Source: a virus. From it: a stretch of 31,394 nt of DNA. Shown piece after piece: positions 7,891 to 16,176 of this stretch. The notes under the pieces are model-generated. The model was not told where the DNA came from and searched no databases. It saw only the letters and a program-made list of their open reading frames with translations. The position numbers were made by a program, and so were the translations under genes. The DNA lies in the IMG/VR virus record IMGVR_UViG_3300042397_000524, positions 1 through 31,394 of that record; one strand, written 5' to 3'. How positions within the stretch are numbered: position 1 is the stretch's first letter; each line of letters starts with the position of its first letter.

Positions 7891-8334
7891 TTATGGGCAA
7901 TACGTGGAACCACTTACAATTTGAATTGATCCATTATATCCGGATGGTATGTTTACCTGTGGTCCTTGTGATATTCCATTGTAATAAAAAAAACGATTAG
8001 TAAAACCGGGCAAAATATACCTTTGGCCAACTCCTAATGTTGGTGCAATTCGTGTCCATGCTCCTGCACCGCCATCACATGCAGTTAATTGATAATATGT
8101 GTATTGAATTGCAACTAATTGGCTTTTGACCACCAATTCATTGTTTGGAACACCGGCTAATGGTGCAGATTGGATTTCAATGTATGATTGTATTAATTCT
8201 TTTCTAACGCAACGGCTTGCAGATTCACCTGATGGTGGCATTGGTAATAATTGCAGAAAATATCCATTATTAACCGCACTAATTAAACTATCCCACGAAC
8301 ACGTTTGGTTTGATGCCACGTTTATCCATTGCAT
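7891..8334 (-). CDS. Hypothetical fibre-associated protein
   Basis: A 147-aa protein encoded directly after the large tail fibre (1-nt gap), with cysteines at about 12, 42, 86 and 146. It is beta-rich with aromatic Gly/Pro segments near the end (PGFTNRFFYYNG). Position suggests a tail fibre partner, fibre assembly factor or small distal-tip subunit. No domain was recognised. Confidence 0.55.
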   Translation of the reverse strand: MQWINVASNQTCSWDSLISAVNNGYFLQLLPMPPSGESASRCVRKELIQSYIEIQSAPLAGVPNNELVVKSQLVAIQYTYYQLTACDGGAGAWTRIAPTLGVGQRYILPGFTNRFFYYNGISQGPQVNIPSGYNGSIQIVSGSTYCP

Positions 8335-8335
8335 A

Positions 8336-11300
8336 TTAATTCAGGTTTAATTGTTTTTCTAATTCTGCAACCCTTTGTTCTAATCGAGCAATTTTAGCCG
8401 TGTGAACTTCACGATATGATAAATTTAAAAATCCATCCATATTTGTAGTAACGGCATATGGCATCAATTCCTGTGCATCCTGTGCAAAATATCCAAATTC
8501 AATTTTGCCATCCTTTTCATATAATTTAGCCTGTAAATTTTCAATTCCTGAAATCTGTGCTGAATCATCAATTAGTGTTTTTAAACGCATATCTGATGAC
8601 TCAAAAAATGATGTTGCCGTTGATGATCCTGCAACCGTTTGATTGCCTGACATATCCAATTGCCATCTATTTGCTGCGGCACTCCATCCACCAATTCGCA
8701 TGACATTATCAGAATCCAATCCAAAATTAACCGCAAATACTCCTGCCCTATGAAATGCCATAATTGCGCCTGTACCTGAACCGGTTGGAGTGTAAATTTG
8801 AAATCCAACACCGGCAGATCCATTTACTGAACCTCTACCGTATGCGTAAACTTCTTTAAATAATGATGTAATTCCATTTCTTGCAATATTTACATCAGGC
8901 GCATCCCAACCGCCAAAATTTACACCATTTTGACCATCAATATTTATATATCCTGATGATGATCCACCAACCCAAGATGAACCAAATGCGTGAATTGTTG
9001 AATTATTTGTACCATCATTATAAAAACGGATTCGGCCATAATATGATGATGAATGATAAATCCCGGCACCAACATTATTTCCTGAATTATTACCAATATT
9101 TACAACAGCCCCTGCAACTAATGTTGATGCACTTAATGTTCCTGTACTAGATTGAATTGTAACAGAATCGCATGAATACAAATGTGATGGATTTCCTGCT
9201 GCCCAAACAACGTTGTATGCCGCAGAATCTGTCCTGCCTGAAAAATGTGACACGGTGCTTGATGAACCTGTCACACTAATTGCCCAACTACCTGATGCCC
9301 CTGATCCTGTTAGTGTTGGGGAATATGCTGTGTAATTTGAATCATTTAATAAAGTTCGCCACGGATTAAATGTACCTGCATCTCCATTTCTTGTTCTAAC
9401 TGCAAATTGTGAACCTCCACCACTATATGATGCATTAATTTGCAACGAATAATTGCCATTACCAACCCTCATAATTGGGCCTGTGTATGGCGCATTTACC
9501 GCATATGTAAATCCTGATGCATTTGTATCCATTGTATTTGCATCAAGTGTAAATCCTTGATAATAAAAAATTGCATCAGGTTTACTCGTAACATTACCCC
9601 ATGCAACTGATGATGCACTATCTGCAATTCTTGCCGAATCTACACGTACACCAAAAGTAGTTGAACCATTCCAACCCATTAATGTTGGATATTGAGATGT
9701 CCACGCTTCTGCGGAATCTCTTCGACTCACACTTGTTCCACTTGGAGATGTTGCGTTTGATGCATCAAAAATTACGTGACCATTACCGTAATTTTTCCAT
9801 GCTAATAAGCCCACAACATTATCAATTACTAAATTACCAACCGTCCAATTTGATTGCGATCTATTTACAACCGCATAGGTTGAAATGTTGTTTGAATGAA
9901 TTATTGGATATTCTGTGTCCGAATCTAATGCATTTACAACGGTATTATTTGATAAAATAACTTTACCCATTCCATTACCACCTAATGAATTTATTCGCAA
10001 TGTTTCCCATGCCCCCATTGCATTATTATGACCAAATATTCCTGATTTGCCCAAATAATTGCCAATAAATGTACCGATGTTTGCCGTTGCATTATATGAT
10101 CCTATAATTCCCCTCCAAACACCTGATGTTCCATCGTGTTGCGCTCTATAATTATAAATTGATGCTGATGCATTGTTGTAAATTGTTCCGGTCATTGTTC
10201 CACCTGATAATGGCAATGCATATGAACCAAAATTTGCATCATCTAATAATCTTGTCCAACCAACATCAACAATTCCACCGCTTGTTGTTCTATAATATGC
10301 TCCTGTACCTGTTTGTGCAGCAAATGCTAATTGAGAAACCCAATTGGCTTGACTAATTCTACTCCAAGCCATATTTAATACGTGTGTCCAACCTGAAATT
10401 CCTGATGTTGTGGACATTGCAATCCAATCCCCTGTTGTTGTCATTGGGGTATTAATTCCATAAATTGCATTTACAGCATCAGTAATTCCGTATCCTGATA
10501 ATGTTGTGGGCTTACTTGCTATATTTGACCAATCAATTGCGCTTGATGATGTTAAATAGGTATTTGAATCAATTGATCCGTCTGCCTTTAAAAATTGACT
10601 TGCTGTCCCACCATCTTTTATTATTGTGCCATAAACACGCAATCCTGCTGATGTCATTCGTGCAACTTCGGCAATTGTAAAAACGCCATCTGCCTTTGCA
10701 AAGAATCGTAAATCAGCACCATAATTGGTTGCTGTTGTTCCAACCAAATTTGACTGAATTGCTGATCCAACAATTCGTGATGAATCGTTTTGATTAACTA
10801 TAAAGGATAAACCACCAATCAACCCACCGTTTGTCGTTGTATTACTTACCGCCTCAAATCCAAACGATGCTGAACCAAATGCCGCCCCACTTAATGTCCT
10901 ACCATAACCGCCCCTGTTTGGTGTTGTGTATGCAATACCAATGGATATATCTTCATAAATTATTGATGAACCAATGTTGGCAGCCGTAGTCCATTTAGGA
11001 ATATACCCTGCCGATCCTGAACCGGTCACCGGACTTGATAATGTAGAAACGGAACCATCAGCCATCAGGAATTGTGTAGATAATCCACCGGATTTTACAA
11101 ATGTTGTTGCCGTAATATTTGCAGCCGTTAAATCCTTATTAAATGTAATCCCGGCTGATGTCATTCGTACAACCTCTAATAAAACTGCATTATCAGGTTT
11201 TACAAAAAACCTTAAATCTGCGCCCTGATGCGTTGATGTTGCCCCTGAAATATAGGATTGAATCGCTGATCCAATTCTGCGTGTGGAATCATTCCCTGCA

Positions 11301-12865
11301 ATAACCATTGACAAACCCCCGATTAAACCGCCATTTGTTGTTGAACCTGTAACCGCTTCGAAACCAAATGATGTTGATCCAAACCCTGCACCTGTAAATG
11401 CACGGCCATATGATCCATAATTCAATGTGATTGTTCCAAAACCAATATTTGCACCACTTTCAAATAAATTTGATGATGCAATGACTGCTGATGAACCAAA
11501 TTTAGCAATGTATCCTGCTGTTCCACTTCCTGAAATAATATCCCCTGTAATTACATTCACACTACCATCAGCACGCAAATACTCATTTGATGTGCCACCT
11601 GTTTTGACAAATGATGTTGCTGTAATTGATCCGGTTAATGTTCCACCGGTTAATGCAAGGTATGTGGATGCTGCATCCGCTGTGGTTAAATACGTTGAAT
11701 TATCATACGATATTGTCGTGCCTGATGCCTTCACAAATCCGGTGCCGTTTAATTGTGCCTGTGGTGTGTATCCTAATGCTGATGCAATACTTTTGTTTTT
11801 CCACAAACCATCAGCCGAATCATAAAATAAACCATTATTATTTGCAGGATCTGCAATGTAAACATCATGAATTTCCTTTAATTCAAAACCATTTTGAACG
11901 TTTACAAAGATTTCACCATTGTTTGATTGTACACGTGTTACAACCCCAATATAAACTAAATGTGCCGGTGCATAAGGTTTATTTGCTAAACCAAAAATCA
12001 ATGCACCATTGACACCCAACCAAACCGGATCACCTGCTGTTGCTGTTGATGTATCCAAACCGGCTAATAATCCGAATGTAACGCATTTAACTAAATCATT
12101 AGTCACACCACCTGTTTCAAGTAAACCCAACGTTTTTGATGATGTGGCTTCACTTGCATTTGATGCAGCCGAAACAATCATATTTGTTCCGTTGGCTGAT
12201 GAAACGTAAACCGCTGCACCCTTTCCCAATGTCTGCCCCAATTTGACTTCATTTTTTGTCTGTGTGGCAAAATTATCAATCCAATGGGCATTGTAATCCG
12301 TTGTGTCAATTTTAGCCAAAATTTGGCCTGCTGTGCCACCTGTTGGTAAACCACCCGGTAATGTTGGGAATGTAGCCAATGTGCCATCTCCACGAATGTA
12401 TTGCGAAATTGTACCGGTTGGATTATTGTATTTGGCATTTAAGGCATTTTGCAAATCAGTCTGATTGCTTAATGTGCCGGTGATATTTCCCCACACGGCT
12501 GATGTACCGGCAATTGTCCATGATCTATTTGCACTCAAATCATACGTTGTGCCATTAATTGTCAATGTACGTGCGTTTGTCACCGGTGTGTACCCTAATG
12601 CCGTGATGATTTGTGAACTTGTGATACCTGTTAAATAGGTATTTGCATCCAATGATCCATCCGCTTTTAAAAACTGCGTGGCTAAACCATTAGTGACCTT
12701 GTATTTGTTTGCTCTTAAAAACCCCTGTGAATCAATGAAAACATTTGATCCGCCACCCAATCCATCTGTGATTTGCTTTTCGCTTGCTGTTAGGATGTCA
12801 TTGTCAATGGTTTTTAACAATGCTTTGTATGTTTCCGCTACTAATTGACCGGTTAATGATGCCAT
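8336..12865 (-). CDS. Tail fibre / receptor-binding protein with S74 chaperone end
   Basis: A 1509-aa fibre, the largest gene in the window. It is Gly/Ser/Thr/Asn-rich with recurring 'LKADGSxxxxTYLT' and 'LGYTP' motifs typical of trimeric beta-helical fibres. The last ~90 residues match the intramolecular chaperone/auto-protease domain (peptidase S74 family): 'SSDMRLK' with the expected Ser-Asp cleavage dyad near residue 1422, 'GYFAQDAQEL', and a final coiled coil (IARLEQRVAELEKQL). In this family the chaperone directs trimerisation and then cuts itself off. An internal duplication is visible (residues about 480-575 and 647-742). It binds the host receptor by inference. Placement between the lysis and tail genes, rather than after the tape measure, is notable. 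Confidence 0.88.
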   Translation of the reverse strand: MASLTGQLVAETYKALLKTIDNDILTASEKQITDGLGGGSNVFIDSQGFLRANKYKVTNGLATQFLKADGSLDANTYLTGITSSQIITALGYTPVTNARTLTINGTTYDLSANRSWTIAGTSAVWGNITGTLSNQTDLQNALNAKYNNPTGTISQYIRGDGTLATFPTLPGGLPTGGTAGQILAKIDTTDYNAHWIDNFATQTKNEVKLGQTLGKGAAVYVSSANGTNMIVSAASNASEATSSKTLGLLETGGVTNDLVKCVTFGLLAGLDTSTATAGDPVWLGVNGALIFGLANKPYAPAHLVYIGVVTRVQSNNGEIFVNVQNGFELKEIHDVYIADPANNNGLFYDSADGLWKNKSIASALGYTPQAQLNGTGFVKASGTTISYDNSTYLTTADAASTYLALTGGTLTGSITATSFVKTGGTSNEYLRADGSVNVITGDIISGSGTAGYIAKFGSSAVIASSNLFESGANIGFGTITLNYGSYGRAFTGAGFGSTSFGFEAVTGSTTNGGLIGGLSMVIAGNDSTRRIGSAIQSYISGATSTHQGADLRFFVKPDNAVLLEVVRMTSAGITFNKDLTAANITATTFVKSGGLSTQFLMADGSVSTLSSPVTGSGSAGYIPKWTTAANIGSSIIYEDISIGIAYTTPNRGGYGRTLSGAAFGSASFGFEAVSNTTTNGGLIGGLSFIVNQNDSSRIVGSAIQSNLVGTTATNYGADLRFFAKADGVFTIAEVARMTSAGLRVYGTIIKDGGTASQFLKADGSIDSNTYLTSSSAIDWSNIASKPTTLSGYGITDAVNAIYGINTPMTTTGDWIAMSTTSGISGWTHVLNMAWSRISQANWVSQLAFAAQTGTGAYYRTTSGGIVDVGWTRLLDDANFGSYALPLSGGTMTGTIYNNASASIYNYRAQHDGTSGVWRGIIGSYNATANIGTFIGNYLGKSGIFGHNNAMGAWETLRINSLGGNGMGKVILSNNTVVNALDSDTEYPIIHSNNISTYAVVNRSQSNWTVGNLVIDNVVGLLAWKNYGNGHVIFDASNATSPSGTSVSRRDSAEAWTSQYPTLMGWNGSTTFGVRVDSARIADSASSVAWGNVTSKPDAIFYYQGFTLDANTMDTNASGFTYAVNAPYTGPIMRVGNGNYSLQINASYSGGGSQFAVRTRNGDAGTFNPWRTLLNDSNYTAYSPTLTGSGASGSWAISVTGSSSTVSHFSGRTDSAAYNVVWAAGNPSHLYSCDSVTIQSSTGTLSASTLVAGAVVNIGNNSGNNVGAGIYHSSSYYGRIRFYNDGTNNSTIHAFGSSWVGGSSSGYINIDGQNGVNFGGWDAPDVNIARNGITSLFKEVYAYGRGSVNGSAGVGFQIYTPTGSGTGAIMAFHRAGVFAVNFGLDSDNVMRIGGWSAAANRWQLDMSGNQTVAGSSTATSFFESSDMRLKTLIDDSAQISGIENLQAKLYEKDGKIEFGYFAQDAQELMPYAVTTNMDGFLNLSYREVHTAKIARLEQRVAELEKQLNLN
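10640..11425 (-). repeat. Internal tandem duplication in the tail fibre gene
   Basis: Two segments of about 285 bp, at roughly 11140-11425 and 10640-10925, encode strongly similar ~95-residue modules. Shared peptides include 'TNGGLIGGLS', 'GSAIQS', 'GADLRFF' and 'VRMTSAG'/'ARMTSAG'. DNA identity is also evident. Each module is followed by a 'FLxADGS' spacer. Boundaries are approximate. This looks like module duplication that lengthens the fibre. Confidence 0.7.
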
Positions 12866-12891
12866 TTTCTACCTGCTTATTTTAATGCAAG

Positions 12892-13341
12892 TTAAAAAAT
12901 AAATAGCCTCATTTTATAAAACACGTATCCGATAATGATGACCGATTCAAAAAAGATGGTGATAATGGCCCACGCAGGAACAACATTTCTGATCACCTCT
13001 TTGTTCGAAATTCGAACATTGTCCGATTTTGACAATTGGTATTTGGATTTGTACACAGATTCGATTGAATCGATGTCTATTTTGGCCTCAATTCTGCCAC
13101 GTGCCGAACGCAAAGTGATTGATCCCTGTGGTATCACAAATTTTGAATAAAAGTCCGTTAAAATGCCCAAAGAATCGCACGGATTTTCGATGATAATTGA
13201 ATCACGAATGGCCCTTGTTTTATATATAACATCTGATGTGTGGATCGTGTCGTATTTTACAATCGTGTTTTCTTTAATAATTGTTTTTGATGGTTTGCAA
13301 CTTGCAAACAAAACAATGGCGATGATTAGGAATTTTTTCAT
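12892..13341 (-). CDS. Unimolecular spanin (lipoprotein with C-terminal TM helix)
   Basis: A 149-aa protein with both membrane anchors of a spanin complex in one chain. The N-terminus has a signal peptide and lipobox-like L-F-A-S-C with Cys15, for lipidation and outer-membrane insertion. The C-terminus has a hydrophobic helix at about 121-141 followed by a short basic tail, for the inner membrane. The periplasmic middle is beta-rich and then charged. U-spanins such as phage T1 gp11 span the periplasm and fuse the two membranes in the last lysis step. It follows the endolysin gene directly, completing a lysis cassette and implying a Gram-negative host. The topology is seen in the sequence; the function is inferred from topology and neighbours. 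Position -3 of the lipobox is Phe, not the usual Leu. Confidence 0.75.
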   Translation of the reverse strand: MKKFLIIAIVLFASCKPSKTIIKENTIVKYDTIHTSDVIYKTRAIRDSIIIENPCDSLGILTDFYSKFVIPQGSITLRSARGRIEAKIDIDSIESVYKSKYQLSKSDNVRISNKEVIRNVVPAWAIITIFFESVIIIGYVFYKMRLFIF

Positions 13342-13342
13342 T

Positions 13343-13831
13343 TTAGATTATTACGTAACCCTGTGAATCTACTTTTTTCGCATTCCACAATGCAAAATAT
13401 TGCGATGGTGTTTTGCCAAATGCTTTTTGAAAATGTGGTGCATCAGGAAATTTTTTCCAATCACCGCCCCATTCCCAACCGTACTTTTTAAATACGGCCA
13501 CAACTTCCATCCAATCTGCTTTTCCATCCCCATCAAAATCTTTTTTCATATCCCATGAAACAGATTTGGCATCAATCAAAACAATGTCAATTGCCAATCC
13601 GTAATTGTGTAAACTCAAACCCGGTTTTGCCTTTGAAACGATTGGCCCCGGTTTTGTTCTGCCCTGTGCATATATTGCCTCCTGTTCCTTAAATGTGCGC
13701 AATGTATGCGTGAATCTGCAAAATGCTTTGCCTCTTAATGCGTTCACAATTTCATCATAAATAATTGCAACCTCAGCACGCAATTTTGGATGCACTAATT
13801 TGATGCGATCTAATGTGATTTGATCTTTCAT
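13343..13831 (-). CDS. Endolysin, M15-type L-alanyl-D-glutamate peptidase
   Basis: A 162-aa single-domain peptidoglycan peptidase. Zinc ligands are in place: 'SLHNYGLAID' at 73-82 supplies His75 and Asp82, and 'DAPHFQ' supplies His133, with W-E-W-G-G-D ahead of it as in T5- and Ply500-like VanY/M15 enzymes. An insert at 98-109 (DFDGDGKADWME) matches a 12-residue EF-hand loop with Asp at 1, 3, 5 and 9 and Glu at 12, suggesting a calcium switch like that described for T5 endolysin. No signal peptide is present, so release depends on a holin. The gene overlaps the upstream membrane-protein gene by TAATG and is followed by the u-spanin gene. Confidence 0.9.
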   Translation of the reverse strand: MKDQITLDRIKLVHPKLRAEVAIIYDEIVNALRGKAFCRFTHTLRTFKEQEAIYAQGRTKPGPIVSKAKPGLSLHNYGLAIDIVLIDAKSVSWDMKKDFDGDGKADWMEVVAVFKKYGWEWGGDWKKFPDAPHFQKAFGKTPSQYFALWNAKKVDSQGYVII

Positions 13832-14118
13832 TATTCGTTATCTTCTTTCTTTTTTACAGGTTTTCCATGCTTTAATTTGTGGTTTTCTTCACGCAGGTTT
13901 TCGATTTCAACCGTTAATTCATCAACCTTTTTGCTCAATTGGTCAACCTTCGCTTCCAACTTTTCATTCATTTGGGTAACCATGTCAATCACACGTTGGG
14001 AATTTTCTAATTGTATTGTACTAATATCTGCATTCTCTTTTCGTTTGCCTACTATCCACGAAATGAATGCCGTAATTGATGATGATACAATGCCAATGAT
14101 GGCTTCCCTTGTTTCCAT
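13831..14118 (-). CDS. Putative holin: one TM helix plus coiled coil
   Basis: A 95-aa protein. Residues 7-24 form a hydrophobic helix (AIIGIVSSSITAFISWIV), followed by a long heptad-patterned coiled coil at about 35-85 and a very basic/acidic tail (KPVKKKEDNE). It is encoded immediately before the endolysin with a TAATG overlap, the usual holin place, and no other gene of the cassette has holin features. Small phage proteins with one TM segment and a coiled coil occur as holins or holin-associated proteins (for example the XhlA type, though with the order reversed). An alternative is a tail- or neck-associated membrane protein. Function is inferred from topology and context. Confidence 0.55.
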   Translation of the reverse strand: METREAIIGIVSSSITAFISWIVGKRKENADISTIQLENSQRVIDMVTQMNEKLEAKVDQLSKKVDELTVEIENLREENHKLKHGKPVKKKEDNE

Positions 14119-14119
14119 T

Positions 14120-14560
14120 TTAAATTGTTTGTTGGATTTTATTACTTATTTCAACTATGCCACGAAAATACGTGTGATCACGTTCATCATCCACAATATA
14201 CGTTGATGACTCCTTTACGCAGGTAAATACATTGAATCCATCCGCAGATAAATCAAAGTAACCATTTGAACGTGTTCTGATTAATTCTAAAATTCTATTA
14301 ATTGCCTGATTGGCTGTTAATTCACCACCGGAATCCGATGCAAAACGTGTCACCACCTCAATGCGTGTGATTGTTTCTGTGATATATGATGATTGATTGA
14401 AATCTGTTTCATCTGATGAAACGGAATAAACTAAAATGTACGGAAATGATGCCGTTGATGGAACCCGGTTATAAACACCAAATGTCACACCGCCAATCAC
14501 CACGTTATTTGTCAAACGTGTGATGATCGCTTTGCGAATGAATTGAATCGGTTCTAACAT
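14120..14560 (-). CDS. Tail terminator / tail completion protein (DUF3168-like)
   Basis: A 146-aa protein beginning with a helix and then 'VPSTASFPYILVYS', which resembles the start of tail terminator proteins of the gpU/DUF3168 type ('R...P..P-Y-I-x-I'). A mid-length 'ETITRIEVVTRF' strand and a C-terminal 'HTYFRGIVEI' strand complete the expected alpha/beta layout. Such proteins cap the tail tube and join it to the head. It is coupled by TAATG to the gp10-like gene, in the canonical neck order connector, head closure, gp10-like, terminator. Confidence 0.7.
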   Translation of the reverse strand: MLEPIQFIRKAIITRLTNNVVIGGVTFGVYNRVPSTASFPYILVYSVSSDETDFNQSSYITETITRIEVVTRFASDSGGELTANQAINRILELIRTRSNGYFDLSADGFNVFTCVKESSTYIVDDERDHTYFRGIVEISNKIQQTI

Positions 14561-15006
14561 TATTTCGTTAATTGTTTAATTTTTGTTTCTAATCTATCTG
14601 TCAAATTCCCTAATTCTTTACGCAAATTTGTAAAGAAAAAAGGCCGTGCCGGCAAATTTACTTTCTTGATCCCTTTGCCTTTAAATTGGGCCGCATATGA
14701 TGCCGGAAATCCTAATTTTGTCAAATGTTGCAAATCTACCAATCGACCTGTGCCAAATTCCACAAATGGTGCATATGGCGCACGTGAAAAAATCACAACG
14801 GTGTTTTCATTTTGCCTTTCGAATCCGGTTTGATTTCTCAAATTACCGGTATCATGTCGGGCATCACTTTTCATCGCACCAACGGCAAACATTGCAGTTT
14901 TAACCAATTCATTAGACAATTCCTGTTTGGACAATTTGCCTAATTGGTTGATTTTGTTTTGCAAATCAGCCAATTGCTTTTCATCAACACCGCTTTTTTT
15001 TGCCAT
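14560..15006 (-). CDS. HK97 gp10-like neck/tail protein
   Basis: A 148-aa protein of the HK97 gp10 family. The N-terminal ~60 residues are helical. The middle carries the signature 'DTGNLRNQTGFER', then 'YAPFVEFGTGRL', and the end has 'PARPFFFTNL' before a terminal helix, as in 'T-G-x-L-R...Y-A-x-x-V-E-x-G-T...P-A-R-P-F'. These proteins act at the head-tail interface in siphovirus assembly. Genes on both sides are joined by TAATG overlaps. Confidence 0.85.
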   Translation of the reverse strand: MAKKSGVDEKQLADLQNKINQLGKLSKQELSNELVKTAMFAVGAMKSDARHDTGNLRNQTGFERQNENTVVIFSRAPYAPFVEFGTGRLVDLQHLTKLGFPASYAAQFKGKGIKKVNLPARPFFFTNLRKELGNLTDRLETKIKQLTK

Positions 15007-15350
15007 TATCCCTCAATTTTGGTGGCTGTCATTTTAACCCAAAAATTTTCGAACGTTTGAAAATTGGAATTAATACGATACAATGCCGGGAATCCTTCTA
15101 CCTGCAAAACATCTTCATTGCCAATCAAATCGGCTGTTTCTTTTCTAATTGTGATTTCAATTTCTGTAGACAATAAACGGATGCCCATTCTTTCATCAAT
15201 ATCACCCTTTGTTTCCTGTACACGACACCAAACCGTGTCAATGGTTACATATCCACCATTGGTTGTTCCACCGTATCCATCAGATGTTTTTGACATCCTT
15301 TTGATCAGAATACGTTGTTTTAAAATTGATGCCGTGTTGGTTGTTGCCAT
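15006..15350 (-). CDS. Head closure / head-tail joining protein
   Basis: A 114-aa protein of the phage head-tail adaptor type (SPP1 gp16 / HK97 gp7 family). It starts with 'LKQRILIKRMSKTSDGYGG', followed by 'TVWCRVQE' and a strand-rich remainder ending in a Trp-containing 'FENFWVKMTATK'. The 'GYGG ... vWarv' pattern is the usual mark of this family. It closes the connector after DNA packaging and offers the tail-binding face. Located between the gp6-like connector and gp10-like genes, coupled to both. Confidence 0.82.
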   Translation of the reverse strand: MATTNTASILKQRILIKRMSKTSDGYGGTTNGGYVTIDTVWCRVQETKGDIDERMGIRLLSTEIEITIRKETADLIGNEDVLQVEGFPALYRINSNFQTFENFWVKMTATKIEG

Positions 15351-15859
15351 TATATAAATACTGATTTTATCCCATCTAATAATTTTGCTGATGAACTCGG
15401 AACCTCATTAACGGTCATCCCTGTCATGAAATCTGTGCGATTGTCATAATATGTGGAAACCATCATCAACAATGCCTGTTTCAATAAACCATCACTCATC
15501 CCCTCCGTTGTAAAATCAATTTTTATGTTGGTTCCTAATGGCTCAATTTCCACCATCGGATCACCTAATCCGTAAACGGTAAATGAAACGGCAATGCCTT
15601 TCACGGTTACATCATCAACGGATGCCACCGGCCCAAATGGAACATCAATAAACCCGGTATCTGAATAATCCAAATAATACGTGCGTTCCTTTGCGATAAT
15701 ATCACGGCTCATGTAATTTTCTGCCGCTGTGTGTGCTGCCTCGATCATCAAATCAATCAACAAATCATCCGCTGTTGTATCAATCCTGATGTAATTCTTT
15801 GCATCCGCACGTGAAATGATTGGAACACCAATCACATCATTAATCTTGATCTGCCGCAT
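15350..15859 (-). CDS. gp6-like head-tail connector
   Basis: A 169-aa protein with the typical helical N-terminal motif 'ISRADAKNYIRIDTTADDLLIDLMIEAA...AENYMSRDI', which matches head-tail connector proteins of the HK97 gp6/SPP1 gp15 type. A beta insert (about 70-115) precedes a C-terminal helix with 'QALLMMVSTYYDNRTDF'. It forms the ring between portal and closure proteins. The start at 15859 overlaps the preceding small gene by 20 nt, and the stop overlaps the closure gene start (TAATG). Confidence 0.88.
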   Translation of the reverse strand: MRQIKINDVIGVPIISRADAKNYIRIDTTADDLLIDLMIEAAHTAAENYMSRDIIAKERTYYLDYSDTGFIDVPFGPVASVDDVTVKGIAVSFTVYGLGDPMVEIEPLGTNIKIDFTTEGMSDGLLKQALLMMVSTYYDNRTDFMTGMTVNEVPSSSAKLLDGIKSVFI

Positions 15860-16091
15860 CCTTTTTTGCTTTGTTTCCCTTTGTCTTGTAAACTATTTTT
15901 TCCTCTTTTGTTTCAACCTCTACGGCCTCCACAATTGGTGCAATAACTTCGGGCTGATCATCAACCTTTGTGCCAAAATTATTTGCCAAATAATGTCTTT
16001 CAACATCAGCCGAAACCGTTACGATTTCACCGGCTCTGTGGTATCCTGTTTTATTATCGAATACCGTTTTTCTCATTAAAACTTTGCCCAT
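15840..16091 (-). CDS. Small hypothetical protein after the capsid gene
   Basis: An 83-aa protein. Residues 1-30 form a compact start with a 'YHRAGEIVTVSADVERHYLANNFG' segment, as in small proteins often encoded between capsid and connector genes. The rest is acidic and then Lys-rich (about 45-83), probably disordered. The ATG at 16091 is chosen, since the alternative at 16136 lies in the terminator behind the capsid gene. A TATATTTG promoter box ends 20 nt upstream. Possibly a head accessory protein; not recognised. Confidence 0.6.
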   Translation of the reverse strand: MGKVLMRKTVFDNKTGYHRAGEIVTVSADVERHYLANNFGTKVDDQPEVIAPIVEAVEVETKEEKIVYKTKGNKAKKDAADQD

Positions 16092-16110
16092 TATTGTGCT
16101 ATTTTTTGAA

Positions 16111-16118
16111 CAAATATA
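16111..16118 (-). promoter_or_regulatory. Bacteroidota-type -7 box behind the capsid terminator
   Basis: The minus strand reads TATATTTG, perfect for TAnnTTTG, beginning within the U-tract of the capsid terminator. Transcription would start near 16104, about 13 nt before the ATG at 16091. It re-starts transcription of the neck, lysis and fibre genes after capsid mRNA ends. Confidence 0.6.
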
Positions 16119-16122
16119 AAAA

Positions 16123-16153
16123 GAAAAGCCACCCAATATTTAGGTGGCTTTCT
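16123..16153 (-). terminator. Intrinsic terminator after the major capsid gene
   Basis: On the minus strand AAAGCCACC pairs with GGTGGCTTT (9 bp, extendable with one bulge) around a 9-nt loop, followed by TCTTTTTATATTT. It begins 24 nt after the capsid stop at 16177. Confidence 0.85.
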
Positions 16154-16176
16154 TTTAATTTGAAATTGTATTAAAA

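Noticed and set aside
8336-12865. Diversity-generating retroelement acting on the tail fibre
   Set aside because: No reverse transcriptase gene and no template/variable repeat pair were seen; the internal repeats are in-frame modules.
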